Source of the DNA: Rhodospirillales bacterium
GTDB taxonomy: Bacteria; Pseudomonadota; Alphaproteobacteria; Micavibrionales; Micavibrionaceae
Assembly (NCBI GenBank): GCA_020638285.1
Contig: JACKIV010000005.1
Location: 62,001 to 126,000 of the forward strand
DNA: 64,000 bases
Reading direction: 5' to 3'
Below, in pieces: positions 52,551 to 60,719 of this stretch. The translations under genes were made by a program, and so were the position numbers. The notes beneath the pieces were generated by a model. It had not been told where the DNA came from. It saw only the letters and a program-made list of their open reading frames with translations, and searched no databases. Position 1 is the first letter of the stretch. Every line of letters begins with the position of its first letter.

Positions 52551-53138
52551 ATGTACCAGTCCCCTCACGATGTACCCCCGTCCATGAATCCGCGTCTGTG
52601 GCACGGAACAACCATCCTGGCCGTTCGCAAGGGCGGGTCCGTTGTCGTCGCCGGAGACGGTCAGGTGTCCATGGGCAATACGGTTCTCAAGTCCAACGCC
52701 CGCAAGGTTCGGCGTCTGGGCAAGGACGGCGCGATCATCGCCGGATTTGCCGGGGCGACCGCCGATGCGTTTACCCTGTTTGAACGGCTGGAGGCCAAGC
52801 TGGACGCCCATCCCGGCCAGCTCACCCGTGCCTGCGTGGAACTGGCCAAGGACTGGCGGATGGATAAATATCTGCGGCGTCTGGAAGCCTTGATGGCCGT
52901 GTGCGATGCGAATACGTCCCTGATCCTGACCGGAACGGGCGATGTGGTCGAGCCGGAAGACGGGTTGATCGGAATCGGATCGGGCGGAACCTATGCGCTG
53001 GCCGCCGCGCGGGCCTTGATGCCCGTTGAGTCCATGGACGCCGAGACCATCACCCGCCGCGCCATGGATATCGCCGCCGATATCTGCGTTTTTACAAACC
53101 GGAATATTACAGTCGAGCATATTGAGAAAGCAGATTGA
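52551..53138 (+). CDS. hslV: ATP-dependent protease subunit HslV (ClpQ)
   Basis: Proteolytic core of the HslUV complex. 195 residues. A short propeptide (about 18 residues) ends at 'LWHG', leaving the catalytic Thr in 'TTILAVRKGGSVVVAGDGQVSMGN', followed by 'NARKVRRLGKDGAIIAGFAGATADAFTLFERLE' and 'GSGGTYALAAARAL'. The ATPase subunit gene hslU, normally next, is not here: a small secreted protein and acpS follow. The propeptide length is close to usual. Confidence 0.95.
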   Translation: MYQSPHDVPPSMNPRLWHGTTILAVRKGGSVVVAGDGQVSMGNTVLKSNARKVRRLGKDGAIIAGFAGATADAFTLFERLEAKLDAHPGQLTRACVELAKDWRMDKYLRRLEALMAVCDANTSLILTGTGDVVEPEDGLIGIGSGGTYALAAARALMPVESMDAETITRRAMDIAADICVFTNRNITVEHIEKAD

Positions 53139-53198
53139 TCCTTTCTTTGTTTCATGATGAAATCCTCTTAACGAAAAAATATACAGGGAGAGATCAAC

Positions 53199-53513
53199 GT
53201 GAAGCCTTTTATTGCCGGATTGGCCCTTGCTGCCCTGTTTTCTGCCGAAGCGAATGCAAATTTGTGGAGTCCTGATTTTGTCTTGAGTGACGAAACAAAT
53301 CCCCCCCTTTCAGTTCCTGTTCTGGATGGCCTGACATTCCAGCAGTGTATTGATATGCTAAATCGAAGCAGCAAAAAAACTCTGGGATTCTCGGGATCGT
53401 GTTTCAGCCCGACACAGGACAGGGCTGCAAAAATCCTCTGCACCCCCAGCACAGAAAGAGAAGGCTATCACGCCTGTTCCATGATCGGGTTCGGGCTTCG
53501 CTCACCGGAGTAA
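53199..53513 (+). CDS. Small secreted protein with cysteines
   Basis: 104 residues from GTG at 53199, with AGGGAG upstream. A signal peptide is obvious ('FIAGLALAALFSAEANA', cleavage after ANA). The mature part holds four Cys (one near 'QQCIDML', one in 'GSCFSP', one in 'ILCTPS', one in 'HACSMIG'), so two disulfides are possible. Not recognised. Downstream is convergent acpS, 3 bases away. Confidence 0.65.
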   Translation: MKPFIAGLALAALFSAEANANLWSPDFVLSDETNPPLSVPVLDGLTFQQCIDMLNRSSKKTLGFSGSCFSPTQDRAAKILCTPSTEREGYHACSMIGFGLRSPE

Positions 53514-53516
53514 AGC

Positions 53517-53921
53517 TCAGATCGCCTCAATAACCACAAATGCCTGGGCAAAGGGCGGCTCGTCAGACAGGCTGATGTGGATTTTCGTGGGTACATCCGG
53601 CCCGGCCAGCCCCCTTAACCGCGCCAGAGCGCCTCCAGACAGAATGATTTCCGGCGCACCACCCGCGCGGGAAGCCACGGCGATATCTCGCAGATGGACC
53701 CCGCCAGAAAACCCTGTCCCCAGCGCCTTGGCGCAGGCTTCCTTGGCGGCCATCCGGCGGGCGCAGAACGCCACGCGTGCAAAAAATTCTGTTTTACAGG
53801 CCATATCCTCGCGCTCGGACGGGGCCAGAACACGCGCAGCAAAACGAGACGGAAAATCACGCAACATGCGCTCGATTCGCCGGAAATCCACAAGGTCAGT
53901 GCCGATCCCGATGAGAGGCAT
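53517..53921 (-). CDS. acpS: Holo-[acyl-carrier-protein] synthase
   Basis: Attaches the phosphopantetheine arm to ACP. 134 residues from the ATG at 53921, preceded by AGGAAG. 'IGIGTDLVDFRRIERML' and 'FCARRMAAKEACAKALGTGF' are the metal- and CoA-binding motifs, with the family's final 'IHISLSDEPPFAQAFVVIE'. Its start lies inside the end of the DUF2062 gene (26-base overlap), so translation is coupled. Confidence 0.95.
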   Translation of the reverse strand: MPLIGIGTDLVDFRRIERMLRDFPSRFAARVLAPSEREDMACKTEFFARVAFCARRMAAKEACAKALGTGFSGGVHLRDIAVASRAGGAPEIILSGGALARLRGLAGPDVPTKIHISLSDEPPFAQAFVVIEAI

Positions 53922-54534
53922 GAGCTTCCTGTACTCCTTTCCCTTGCAGCATACTTTCCGCAAGCCTCTGCTCCCTGTGGTAACGAGCCGTTTGGCGCGC
54001 TTTGTCCCGCGCCGTGCGAGCGCTGCGGATTACCCAGAGATGAAAGAAATAGAAAAACGGCCAGACCGCCAGCCCTACCAGAATCCCGCCAACGAGCCAG
54101 GGCAGAAACAGATCGACCGGATGCTCCAGAACATAGACGAGAAATCCGCGCAGACCCAGCCCGTCGGGGAGCTTTGCAAAACCGGATGCCCCCAAAACCC
54201 GGAAGAGCGTCTTGCCAACTTCGTAACTGAACCATTGCATGAGCGGCAAGGTCCACGGATTGCCCCACAACGTCCCCAGCGCGCCTGCCACCAGATTCCC
54301 GCGCATCAGCCATGTGAAAAACAGAGCCTGAAGAATATGAGCTCCCATCAGGGGAGTAAAAGACACCGCCGCACCCCACGACAGCCCAACCGCGATATTA
54401 CGATCCGTGTCTTGAATCCGGATAAGGCGATATTTATTATATTGAACAAGCCGCCGCCAACCCATGCGCGGCCAGATCGCGTCCCGGATTTTGTGGTGGC
54501 TTTTTTTCGGATGCCGCCGTTTCAAGATAGCCAT
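53896..54534 (-). CDS. DUF2062 membrane protein
   Basis: 212 residues with a basic N-terminus and about four hydrophobic segments. The family block 'NIAVGLSWGAAVSFTPLMGAHILQALFFTWLMRGNLVAGALGTLWGNPWTLPLMQWFSYEVG' is typical. Function unknown; the family is widespread in alphaproteobacteria and often precedes acpS. Overlaps acpS by 26 bases. Confidence 0.9.
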   Translation of the reverse strand: MAILKRRHPKKSHHKIRDAIWPRMGWRRLVQYNKYRLIRIQDTDRNIAVGLSWGAAVSFTPLMGAHILQALFFTWLMRGNLVAGALGTLWGNPWTLPLMQWFSYEVGKTLFRVLGASGFAKLPDGLGLRGFLVYVLEHPVDLFLPWLVGGILVGLAVWPFFYFFHLWVIRSARTARDKARQTARYHREQRLAESMLQGKGVQEAHASHRDRH

Positions 54535-54695
54535 GGATTTTAACGCAAAAATCCTTTCAGGCAGGATTGCCGATCCGGAATTTAGAGCTTAAACGCAAGA
54601 AGGTAAAGATCCTCTTTTCATCACCCGCCTCGCCTCTGTTCAAAAGGGTCCGGATTGGGTATGCTGGAAGCCCGATTGACCGGAGTATATGGGAT

Positions 54696-55340
54696 ATGGC
54701 CTACGAAGACGAACATTACGAAAAACCGGAAGGTCTTTCAAAAAAAGGTGAATTGATCCACCTGATGAACAAAGACCCGGCCTTGCGCGAAATTGTGGTC
54801 GCTGCCGGATGGGATGTCCGGTCGGTCGAAGGCGATCCGCCCGATCTGGATCTGAGCTGTTTCATGCTCGGTCTGAGTGGCCAGACACGGGAAGATGAAG
54901 ATTTTGTCTTCTACAATAACAGGAAAGGCTGCGGAGGTGCGGTGCGCCATACGGGTGACAGTCGAACCGGAGCGGGAGACGGAGACGACGAAACAATCTA
55001 TATGGACCTCAACGGTATGCCGTTTGACGTAGACCAGATTTTGCTCGTCATCTCGGTCTATGATGGAGACATGAAGGATCAGGGGCTCGGGCTTGTCCGC
55101 AACGCCTTTATCCGGCTCGAGAACTACGAAACGGGCTTTGAGCTTGCCCGGTACAATCTGGATACGGAAATTGAAGCTGCGCCCGATGGAACGGCGATTC
55201 TGGCCGCAACCCTGACCCGCGAAGGCCCGCGCTGGATTTTCAAGACCGTAGGCGAGATCGTGGATGGCGGACTGGGCGCGATTGCCCGGCGGCACGGAAT
55301 TATCATTGCAGAAGAATCCGGTTTCCAGGCCAAAAAATAG
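54696..55340 (+). CDS. TerD-family (tellurium-resistance/stress) protein
   Basis: 214 residues. TerD features: 'DLDLSCFMLGLSGQ', the Ca-binding 'FYNNRKGCGGAVRHTGDSRTGAGDGDDE' with acidic ligands, and 'QILLVISVYDGDM'. These proteins bind calcium and act in stress responses. I start at 54696; earlier in-frame ATGs lack family-like sequence. It sits alone in the window, with no Ter cluster around it. Confidence 0.85.
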   Translation: MAYEDEHYEKPEGLSKKGELIHLMNKDPALREIVVAAGWDVRSVEGDPPDLDLSCFMLGLSGQTREDEDFVFYNNRKGCGGAVRHTGDSRTGAGDGDDETIYMDLNGMPFDVDQILLVISVYDGDMKDQGLGLVRNAFIRLENYETGFELARYNLDTEIEAAPDGTAILAATLTREGPRWIFKTVGEIVDGGLGAIARRHGIIIAEESGFQAKK

Positions 55341-55443
55341 CGCTCTCCTTATCTATCGCCGCTGTAACGGTCTGCAACACGAAGTGATTTGCGGAAAATA
55401 CCGTTTCATTTGAAAAATAACCCCGGAAGGAAAGACAAGTTCA

Positions 55444-56835
55444 ATGCCCCCCTCTTCTTTTTACGGCCAGTCTCTCGCCTGTATCATTCTTGCCGCCGGC
55501 ATGGGAACGCGCATGGTTTCGCGCCTTCCCAAGGTTTTACACCCGGTTGCGGGGCGGCCTCTGATCGGCTGGCTGCTTGAGACGGTGCAGGACCTTTCTC
55601 CAGAAAAAATCATTGTTGTCTCGGGACCAGACAAGACGGCACTTGAGTCTGCTATTCCTCCGTCCGCGATTCTTGCCGTTCAAAGTGACCGCAAAGGCAC
55701 AGGCGACGCGGTTCGCTCCGCCTTGCCCGATTTGAAAGATTTTTCCGGTGACGTTCTGATTTTGATGGGAGATGCACCATTTATAAGCCGCGAGACTCTC
55801 GACCGGCTTCTAACCCTGCGACGAAAAACGGGAGCGGCTCTGGCCGTAGCCGCCGTCGAGGATGGAGACCCGTCCGGATATGGGCGAATGATTCTGGACG
55901 CAGGCGGATTTTTAAATCGCATTGTAGAAGACAAGGACTGCACGCCAGAAGAAAAGAAAACCCGCCTGTGGAATCCGGGCCTGTATTGCGTGGACGGAGC
56001 GCGACTTGGCGAATGGATTGGCCGGATTGACACCGCAAACGCGCAAGGGGAATATTATCTGACGGATCTGCCGAAAATCGCATCGGCTGACAACGCAAAA
56101 ACGGCTGTTCTGATCTGTGACAAAGCCGATGAATTCACGGGGATCAACACGCGTGAGCATCTGGCCAGAGCCGAAAAAACCATCCAGAAAAAACTGCGCC
56201 GAAGCGCGATGGCGGGCGGGGCGACATTGGTCGATCCAAAGACCGTTTATCTGTCGTGGGACACGAAAATCGGACAGGACGTCACCATCGGCCCGCACGT
56301 GGTTTTCGGCCCCGGCGTCGAGATCGCGGATGGCGCGGAGATTTTGCCTTTCTGTCATATTGAGGGAGCAAAAATCGGCCCCGGGGCGCGGATCGGACCC
56401 TTTGCACGACTGCGACGCGGGACGGTTCTGGAGGATGATGTCCATATCGGAAATTTTGTCGAGGTCAAAAATGCAACCATCGGGGCCGGGGCGAAGGCCG
56501 GGCATCTGACCTATATCGGCGATGCGCAGATCGGCGCGCGATCGAATATCGGGGCGGGACCATCACCTGCAATTACGACGGGTTCGACAAGCACGACGGT
56601 TTCGACAAGCACAAAACGACCATTGGCGCGGGCAGCCAACGTGTGCGTGGCGTTTTCATCGGATCTGGCAATCGGAGCTGAAACTCATTGTCGCCCGGAA
56701 TGTGACAGCTCCCTTGTTGCGACCGTTTCGGCGACATATTCGGCAACCAATAATCTGGCAGAGCATACTGAACGATGCACGTCTTTCTCCATCTCTTTCC
56801 CGATGCAATCTTTCGGACATCAAGATCATCCTTGA
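55444..56835 (+). CDS. glmU: GlmU, frameshifted in the acetyltransferase domain
   Basis: Bifunctional GlcN-1-P acetyltransferase and uridylyltransferase making UDP-GlcNAc. The N-terminal domain is complete: 'IILAAGMGTRMVSRLPKVLHPVAG', 'QSDRKGTGDAVRSAL', 'LMGDAPFI' and 'LTDLPKI'. The left-handed helix is normal up to 'SNIGAG' (about residue 372). Then one base is missing near 56557-56559 (GCGGGACC, where GCG-GGN-ACC is needed), and an 18-base unit is tandemly duplicated (56577-56594, 56595-56612, one mismatch). Restoring the frame gives 'TITCNYDGFDKHDGFDKHK' and 'TTIGAGSQRVRGVFIGSG' before a stop at 56679. Acetyl-CoA-binding C-terminal residues are lost. The real gene is shorter than the open frame suggests. 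Confidence 0.85.
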   Translation: MPPSSFYGQSLACIILAAGMGTRMVSRLPKVLHPVAGRPLIGWLLETVQDLSPEKIIVVSGPDKTALESAIPPSAILAVQSDRKGTGDAVRSALPDLKDFSGDVLILMGDAPFISRETLDRLLTLRRKTGAALAVAAVEDGDPSGYGRMILDAGGFLNRIVEDKDCTPEEKKTRLWNPGLYCVDGARLGEWIGRIDTANAQGEYYLTDLPKIASADNAKTAVLICDKADEFTGINTREHLARAEKTIQKKLRRSAMAGGATLVDPKTVYLSWDTKIGQDVTIGPHVVFGPGVEIADGAEILPFCHIEGAKIGPGARIGPFARLRRGTVLEDDVHIGNFVEVKNATIGAGAKAGHLTYIGDAQIGARSNIGAGPSPAITTGSTSTTVSTSTKRPLARAANVCVAFSSDLAIGAETHCRPECDSSLVATVSATYSATNNLAEHTERCTSFSISFPMQSFGHQDHP

Positions 56836-56944
56836 GGACATAGAAAGAATATCGGAAGACGCGTTCGATCAGGAATCGCAAGGCTTTGTCTGGTATGAAA
56901 TGGATACAGAGAACTGAAAAGAGAACTGAAAGAAGGAAGGGATC

Positions 56945-58774
56945 ATGTGTGGAATTATCGGGGTTGTCGGGCGTTCGGACGCCGCGGGATCGGTTCTGGA
57001 CGGACTCCGGCGGCTTGAATACCGCGGGTACGACAGCGCGGGAATCGCCACGCTTTCGGATGGAAAGATCGACCGGCGCCGCGCACAGGGAAAGCTTGAA
57101 AATCTCGCCGCGCGCCTTTCTGAAAAGCCGTTATCCGGGGCCATCGGCATCGGACATACGCGATGGGCCACCCATGGCGCGCCGAGTGAGGCCAACGCAC
57201 ATCCCCACGCCACGGACCGCGTGGCTGTCGTGCATAACGGGATCATTGAAAACTATGCCGCGCTGCGCGCCGAGATGGAATCGCATCAGTGCCGCTTTGA
57301 GAGTCAGACCGATACAGAAGTCATCGTCCATCTGGTCACACATTATCTGCGCCAGGGCAAAACGCCGCGCGAAGCCGCGAATGCGACGTTTGACCGTCTG
57401 GAGGGTGCCTATGCCGTTGCGATGATTTTCAGCGGCGAGGAAGATCTCCTGATCGGCGCACGGCAAGGCACGCCCCTGGCCGTCGGGTATGGCGAGGGCG
57501 AGATGTATCTGGCCTCCGACTCTTATGCGCTTGCGCCCTTTACCCGCCGCATCTGTTTTCTGGAAGATGGCGACCGCGTGGCTCTGCACCGGGGCGGGGC
57601 GGATATCTATATGAACGACAACATTCCCGTCCACAGAACCGTGCGAGTCACGGCCCAGTCGGGCGCAACCACAGGAAAAGGCCCGTACCGCCATTTCATG
57701 CTCAAGGAAATCTATGAACAGCCCGCAGTCATAGGGGACACTCTCAATTCCTTCATCAATCCGGCGACAGGGCGTGTCACCATTCCGGATGCGCTTCTGG
57801 ATGCTCTGGATGCCGCACCGCGCTTGACTCTGGTCGCCTGCGGAACCGCGTACTATGCCTGTCTGGCCGCAAAATACTGGTTTGAGAAAATCGCCCGGAT
57901 GCCCTGCGAAGCCGATGTGGCCTCTGAATTTCGTTACCGCGAGGCGCCCCTGCCCGATGGCGGCGCGGCGATTTTTGTATCCCAATCGGGTGAGACGCTG
58001 GACACGCTGGAGGCGCTGCGATACTGCCGCCGCGCGAATCAGAAAATCGTCTCGATCGTCAACACCATTGAAAGCACCATTGAGCGCGAATCCGATTTTG
58101 TGCTGCGGACCCTGGCCGGGCCGGAAATCGGTGTAGCGTCGACAAAGGCATTCACAACCCAGCTATGTACTCTGGCCTGCGTGGCATTGGCTCTGGCGAT
58201 TCGGCGGGGAACGCTTTCCCCGGAAAGCGCAGCACTCATGACAGAAGCCTTGCGCGGTCTGCCTAAAAAAGCAGCGGATGTCCTGAGCCATGACGAGATC
58301 CTCCGTGACATCGCAAAAACCATTGCCGATGCGCGAGACGTCTTATACATGGGGCGAGGTGGAATGTATCCGGTGGCCCTCGAAGGCGCGCTCAAGCTCA
58401 AGGAAATTTCCTACATTCACGCCGAAGGCTACGCCGCCGGAGAAATGAAACATGGCCCCATCGCCCTGATTGACGACTCAGTTCCAATCGTGGTGGTTGC
58501 CCCATCGGGTGATCCCCTGTTTGAAAAAACGGCATCGAACCTTCAGGAAACGGTAGCCAGAGGCGGGCGCGTGCTTCTTATTTCCGACGCGGAGGGTGTT
58601 CGCCGCCTTGAGAGTTTTGTGCAATGGTCCGTAACGCTGGCCGAGGCACACCCGTTTATTGCGCCGATTTTGTACACGATCCCGGTCCAGCTTCTGGCCT
58701 ATCACGCAGCAATCCTGAAGGGCACAGACGTAGATCAACCCCGCAATCTGGCCAAGAGCGTGACAGTGGAATAG
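56945..58774 (+). CDS. glmS: Glutamine-fructose-6-phosphate aminotransferase
   Basis: Makes GlcN-6-P for UDP-GlcNAc and LPS/peptidoglycan. 609 residues. It begins with the catalytic Cys as 'CGIIGVVGRSDAAGSVLDGL', has the glutaminase block 'GIGHTRWATHGAPSEANAHPH', and two SIS domains with 'VACGTAYYACLAAKYWFE' and 'VSQSGETLDTLEALRYC'. It ends 'PRNLAKSVTVE' as in the family. AGAAGGAAGG precedes the ATG. glmS follows the damaged glmU by about 110 bases, the usual order. Confidence 0.98.
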   Translation: MCGIIGVVGRSDAAGSVLDGLRRLEYRGYDSAGIATLSDGKIDRRRAQGKLENLAARLSEKPLSGAIGIGHTRWATHGAPSEANAHPHATDRVAVVHNGIIENYAALRAEMESHQCRFESQTDTEVIVHLVTHYLRQGKTPREAANATFDRLEGAYAVAMIFSGEEDLLIGARQGTPLAVGYGEGEMYLASDSYALAPFTRRICFLEDGDRVALHRGGADIYMNDNIPVHRTVRVTAQSGATTGKGPYRHFMLKEIYEQPAVIGDTLNSFINPATGRVTIPDALLDALDAAPRLTLVACGTAYYACLAAKYWFEKIARMPCEADVASEFRYREAPLPDGGAAIFVSQSGETLDTLEALRYCRRANQKIVSIVNTIESTIERESDFVLRTLAGPEIGVASTKAFTTQLCTLACVALALAIRRGTLSPESAALMTEALRGLPKKAADVLSHDEILRDIAKTIADARDVLYMGRGGMYPVALEGALKLKEISYIHAEGYAAGEMKHGPIALIDDSVPIVVVAPSGDPLFEKTASNLQETVARGGRVLLISDAEGVRRLESFVQWSVTLAEAHPFIAPILYTIPVQLLAYHAAILKGTDVDQPRNLAKSVTVE

Positions 58775-58793
58775 GGAAAAGAGAGCCTCCGCC

Positions 58794-59564
58794 ATGAGCA
58801 ATGCGCCGAAATTATCCTGTATCTGTGCACCCACGCCGGACGCACAGGCTGCCCGGGCCGAAGTAGAGCGTCTTTACGGTCTCCACCCGGTCGAATCCTC
58901 GGACGTGGTTCTGGTTCTGGGCGGAGATGGAACCATGCTTGAGGCTTTGCATCGCACAATCGATCTGGATTTGCCGGTTTATGGCATGAACCGGGGGTCT
59001 GTGGGATTTTTGCTCAACTCCTGGCGAACAGAGGACCTCATGGATCGCCTGACCCACGCCGAGGGCGTGGCGATTTATCCGCTGGGCATGAACGCTCTGA
59101 CTCGCGAGGGCGAGTCACGCGAGGCGCTGGCCTTTAACGAAATTTCCCTGTTTCGCGAATCCCGTTACGCCGCGAAAATCGGCATTTCCGTGGACGGCAT
59201 AGAACGCCTGCCGGAATTGATCTGCGACGGAATTCTGGTATCGACCCCGGCAGGCAGCACCGCCTATAACCTGTCGGCACACGGCCCGATTTTGCCTTTA
59301 TCGGCAAATGTTCTGGCTATGACGCCGATCAGCGCCTTTCGCCCGCGACGTTGGCGCGGAGCCCTGATCCCTTCGGGTGCACACATCCGGTTCGAGATTC
59401 TCGACGCGCTGCGCCGCCCGGTGAGCGCAACAGCAGACTTTACAGAAGTCCGAGGCGTGGTGCAGGTGGATATCTCTCCATGCCTGAACCGGAGTCGTAC
59501 GCTTTTATTCGATTCCGGAGAATCCCTCGAGGAACGTATTCTGAAAGAGCAGTTTGAATCGTGA
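58794..59564 (+). CDS. nadK: NAD kinase
   Basis: Phosphorylates NAD to NADP. 256 residues. The GGDG box is 'VVLVLGGDGTMLEALHR', followed by 'GMNRGSVGFLLNSW' and the active-site 'CDGILVSTPAGSTAYNLSAHGPILPL'. It lies 19 bases after glmS, with no terminator between. The Asp-rich C-terminus 'SATADFTEVRGV' is normal. Confidence 0.95.
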   Translation: MSNAPKLSCICAPTPDAQAARAEVERLYGLHPVESSDVVLVLGGDGTMLEALHRTIDLDLPVYGMNRGSVGFLLNSWRTEDLMDRLTHAEGVAIYPLGMNALTREGESREALAFNEISLFRESRYAAKIGISVDGIERLPELICDGILVSTPAGSTAYNLSAHGPILPLSANVLAMTPISAFRPRRWRGALIPSGAHIRFEILDALRRPVSATADFTEVRGVVQVDISPCLNRSRTLLFDSGESLEERILKEQFES

Positions 59565-59615
59565 GCATCGAAAAGCGTACACTCCGTACGTGTAAACAAC
59601 GCAAGGCGTACAGTC

Positions 59616-60719
59616 TTATCCGTCTTCCAGATGCAAAATGACACCGATTCCTGATAAAAGGCAGATCAAGGCCGGAGACCACGCCGCCAAGACAGATGGA
59701 ATCTGGTGCGCCGCGCCCATCGCCTGAAGATAACTTGACATAAAAAAGACAACAAACGCCACCATGAGCCCCAAACCGGCAAACAGAGCCGCCCCTCCTG
59801 CACGCGGCGGGCGCAAGGATACGCACGCAGCCAGCAGGATCATGGCGGCAAACAACAGAGGCTGGGAGAGAAGGTTCTGAAAATGAATATGCAGCCGCGT
59901 GGCGTCAAATCCGGCGCTCTCCAGCGTACCGATATGACCGGGCAAGTGCCAGAAAGACATGGATTCAGGCGAGGAGAAGCTTTCCTCAATTTTCAATGTC
60001 GTCATCTCTGTGGGAAGGGTGTACGTGTCCGGACTTTCCTCCTGACCAGGGAACGCATTGATGACAGGCTTTTCAAAAATCCATTCTCCCTTTTCAAGTC
60101 TTGCGTCCGGCGCATCAATGCGGCGGATCAAATTTCCACCTTCTGAAAAAAACAGAGCCATGACATTATGCAGGCGCCATTCGGGCAACTGGATACGCCC
60201 GGCATGCAAAATCACCTCGCCGTCTCCCTCCGGGCCTGGCTGGCGCAACCACAATCCCCCACGAAAAAGGCTGACAAGACTTTTTTCGCGGGTAAGACGA
60301 TCACGTTCGAGCTGGTCGTATTTAGCCAGAAACACAGACCCGACCGGGTTAATTGCCATCATGTGAAGAAACCCGGCAAGAACCGCAACAGCCAGAAGCG
60401 GACTTAAAAATTGCCAAACGGACAAACCCGCATTCCTTAGAATCGCCAGTTCGCTCCGCCGCCCAAGCTGCCAAAAAGTAAACATCGCGCTGAACAAAAT
60501 GGCAAAAGGCAAGGTAACTTGTGCAGCCTCGGGAATTTTGAGCGCGCCCATTTCCAGAACAACGGACAAAGGAACGTCTGCACGCTTCCCGGCCCGGCGA
60601 AGCAACTCGACCGTATCAAACAGATAGATGATCCCCGCCAAAAGCACCAAAAGCATCAAAAGATTGGACACGTACAGGCGCGAAAGATACCGCCCCAGCG
60701 TTGCGGGAATTTTTATCAT
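59616..60719 (-). CDS. lptG: LPS export permease LptG
   Basis: Inner-membrane half of the LptB2FG transporter that moves LPS to the outer membrane. 367 residues: two transmembrane blocks of three helices flank a periplasmic jellyroll (about 130-270). Features include 'YLSRLYVSNLLMLLVLLAGI' at the N-terminus and 'YLFDTVELLRRAGK'. Its start overlaps the lptF stop by 4 bases. lptD and surA, which follow in many relatives, are absent; a SurA-like gene is at 38.9 kb. Confidence 0.92.
   Translation of the reverse strand: MIKIPATLGRYLSRLYVSNLLMLLVLLAGIIYLFDTVELLRRAGKRADVPLSVVLEMGALKIPEAAQVTLPFAILFSAMFTFWQLGRRSELAILRNAGLSVWQFLSPLLAVAVLAGFLHMMAINPVGSVFLAKYDQLERDRLTREKSLVSLFRGGLWLRQPGPEGDGEVILHAGRIQLPEWRLHNVMALFFSEGGNLIRRIDAPDARLEKGEWIFEKPVINAFPGQEESPDTYTLPTEMTTLKIEESFSSPESMSFWHLPGHIGTLESAGFDATRLHIHFQNLLSQPLLFAAMILLAACVSLRPPRAGGAALFAGLGLMVAFVVFFMSSYLQAMGAAHQIPSVLAAWSPALICLLSGIGVILHLEDG

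Noticed and set aside
56522..56917. A 131-residue frame in the third reading frame after glmU
   Set aside because: Its last third looks protein-like, but it has no ribosome-binding site, begins inside glmU and matches nothing I know; mentioned only in connection with the glmU damage.
59565..59615. A short hairpin after nadK considered as terminator
   Set aside because: The TACAC/GTGTA stem is only five base pairs and no T-run follows.
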